A stretch of 6,102 bases of DNA from the NCBI GenBank assembly GCA_030638105.1, contig DAOWFF010000064.1, positions 1 through 6,102 of the forward strand, written 5' to 3'. Each line of letters begins with the position of its first letter. Position 1 is the first letter of the stretch. Positions 5,779-6,102 of this stretch are shown here, in pieces. The position numbers and the translations under genes are program-made. This DNA comes from an archaeon. GTDB lineage: Archaea; Nanobdellota; Nanobdellia; Pacearchaeales; GW2011-AR1. Under the pieces are notes generated by a model, which saw only the letters and a list, made by a program, of their open reading frames with translations, made no database searches and was not told where the DNA came from.

Positions 5779-6068
5779 TTTGGATTTCTCCCTGTTTCAG
5801 TTAAATGGCTATAAATTTCCCGTCCCTTTTCTGTTTTTATGACAAGTTTGCTCCTCCTTGCATGTCCTTCTCTTAAGGAGCTATTTCTGTATTTTTCTTT
5901 CATCAATCGGCTTCTTGCTTGGTAATCTCCTTTTTTAATAATTTCTTTAACAGGAGTTTTGACTGGGAATTCTATTCTAAATTTATCACAATAATCCGCT
6001 CCTTCACAACTAAAAACCCCCAAATGAATAAAATTAAAAATTTGGTAGACAATATATCTTCCTTCCAT
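5775..6068 (-). CDS. Uncharacterised 97-residue protein between uL30 and uL15
   Basis: I do not recognise this protein. The frame can be opened at a TTG (6086), but the ATG at 6068 is the better start: GGGAGG lies ten bases before it, and it begins one base after the uL30 stop codon. The N-terminal third is hydrophobic and aromatic (IVYQIFNFIHLGVFS, 6-20) and is followed by a C-x5-C pair (C21, C27). The C-terminal two-thirds is strongly basic, with ARSRLMKEKY (51-60) and HARRSKLVIKTEKGREIY (69-86). The last segment faintly resembles the wing of a winged helix and could bind nucleic acid, but that is a weak guess. The stop overlaps the uL15 ATG by four bases. Tight coupling on both sides suggests it is expressed with the ribosomal proteins. 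Confidence 0.72.
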   Translation of the reverse strand: MEGRYIVYQIFNFIHLGVFSCEGADYCDKFRIEFPVKTPVKEIIKKGDYQARSRLMKEKYRNSSLREGHARRSKLVIKTEKGREIYSHLTETGRNPK

Positions 6069-6069
6069 T

Positions 6070-6102
6070 TTACAACATCCTCCCAATCAGCTCATTTATT
6101 TT
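6070..6102 (-). CDS. rpl30: Ribosomal protein uL30 (L30/L7 type), last ten codons only
   Basis: The minus-strand frame entering from the right edge reads KINELIGRML and then a TAA stop (6070-6072). This fits the conserved C-terminus of archaeal uL30 and eukaryotic L7, which ends in a pattern like (Q/E)IN-x-LI-x-RM (human L7 ends INRLIRRMN). The identity is supported by position: uL30 is normally the gene just before uL15 in archaeal spc clusters. Only ten residues are visible, so the call depends on motif plus context. Confidence 0.75.
   Translation of the reverse strand, partial: KINELIGRML
6079..6084 (-). promoter_or_regulatory. Shine-Dalgarno that sets the start of the 97-residue gene
   Basis: GGGAGG on the minus strand, followed by ten bases and then ATG (6068). 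It lies inside the last codons of uL30 (Gly-Arg), so ribosomes ending uL30 could re-start at once. It favours the ATG over the TTG at 6086, which would overlap the site itself. Confidence 0.65.

Noticed and set aside
5527..5814. Plus-strand open frames antisense to uL15 (5527-5814, 5562-5804), rich in F, S and C
   Set aside because: These are the complement of lysine- and glycine-rich uL15 codons and have no independent start signal.
6069..6086. TTG start at 6086 for the 97-residue gene
   Set aside because: It overlaps the end of uL30 and the Shine-Dalgarno itself. The ATG at 6068 is ten bases after GGGAGG and one base after the uL30 stop.

Overview
The window most likely comes from an AT-rich archaeon, and the genome style points to a DPANN lineage such as Woesearchaeota or Pacearchaeota (inference). 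The evidence is archaeal-type uL15 and SecY, an archaeal EMC3/TMCO1-like (DUF106) membrane protein, a prefoldin alpha subunit, archaeal TATA boxes close to start codons, and very short intergenic gaps. The DPANN assignment rests on style and on recollection of one hypothetical family, not on a marker phylogeny.

Most of the window, read on the minus strand from right to left, is the distal part of the archaeal spc ribosomal-protein cluster running into the Sec/membrane-insertion genes. The order is: last ten codons of uL30 (6070-6102); an unrecognised 97-residue protein (5775-6068); uL15 (5305-5778); an unrecognised 144-residue protein (4902-5336); secY (3420-4865); an opposite-strand gene (2578-3351); the DUF106 membrane insertase-like gene (1913-2464); and prefoldin alpha (1508-1900). 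The usual archaeal order is uL30-uL15-secY-adk-DUF106. Here two small unknown genes are interposed at uL30/uL15 and uL15/secY, and the adenylate kinase position is taken by an unrelated plus-strand gene.

The left quarter (10-1494, plus strand) is a very AT-rich gene for a DGQHR-domain protein, convergent with prefoldin alpha. It looks like accessory DNA beside the housekeeping cluster.

Functionally, the conserved genes serve protein synthesis and membrane delivery: uL30 and uL15 in the large ribosomal subunit, SecY as the translocon pore, DUF106 as a putative Oxa1-superfamily insertase, and prefoldin as a cytosolic holdase. The interposed genes seem to have split the ancestral transcription unit. 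secY, DUF106 and the plus-strand gene each carry a TATA-like box at almost the same distance (about 25 bp centre to ATG) from the start codon, which predicts separate, largely leaderless transcripts. Within uL30-97 aa-uL15-144 aa the genes are coupled by a 1-nt gap, a 4-nt overlap and a 32-nt overlap. No tRNA, rRNA, CRISPR array or transposase was seen.
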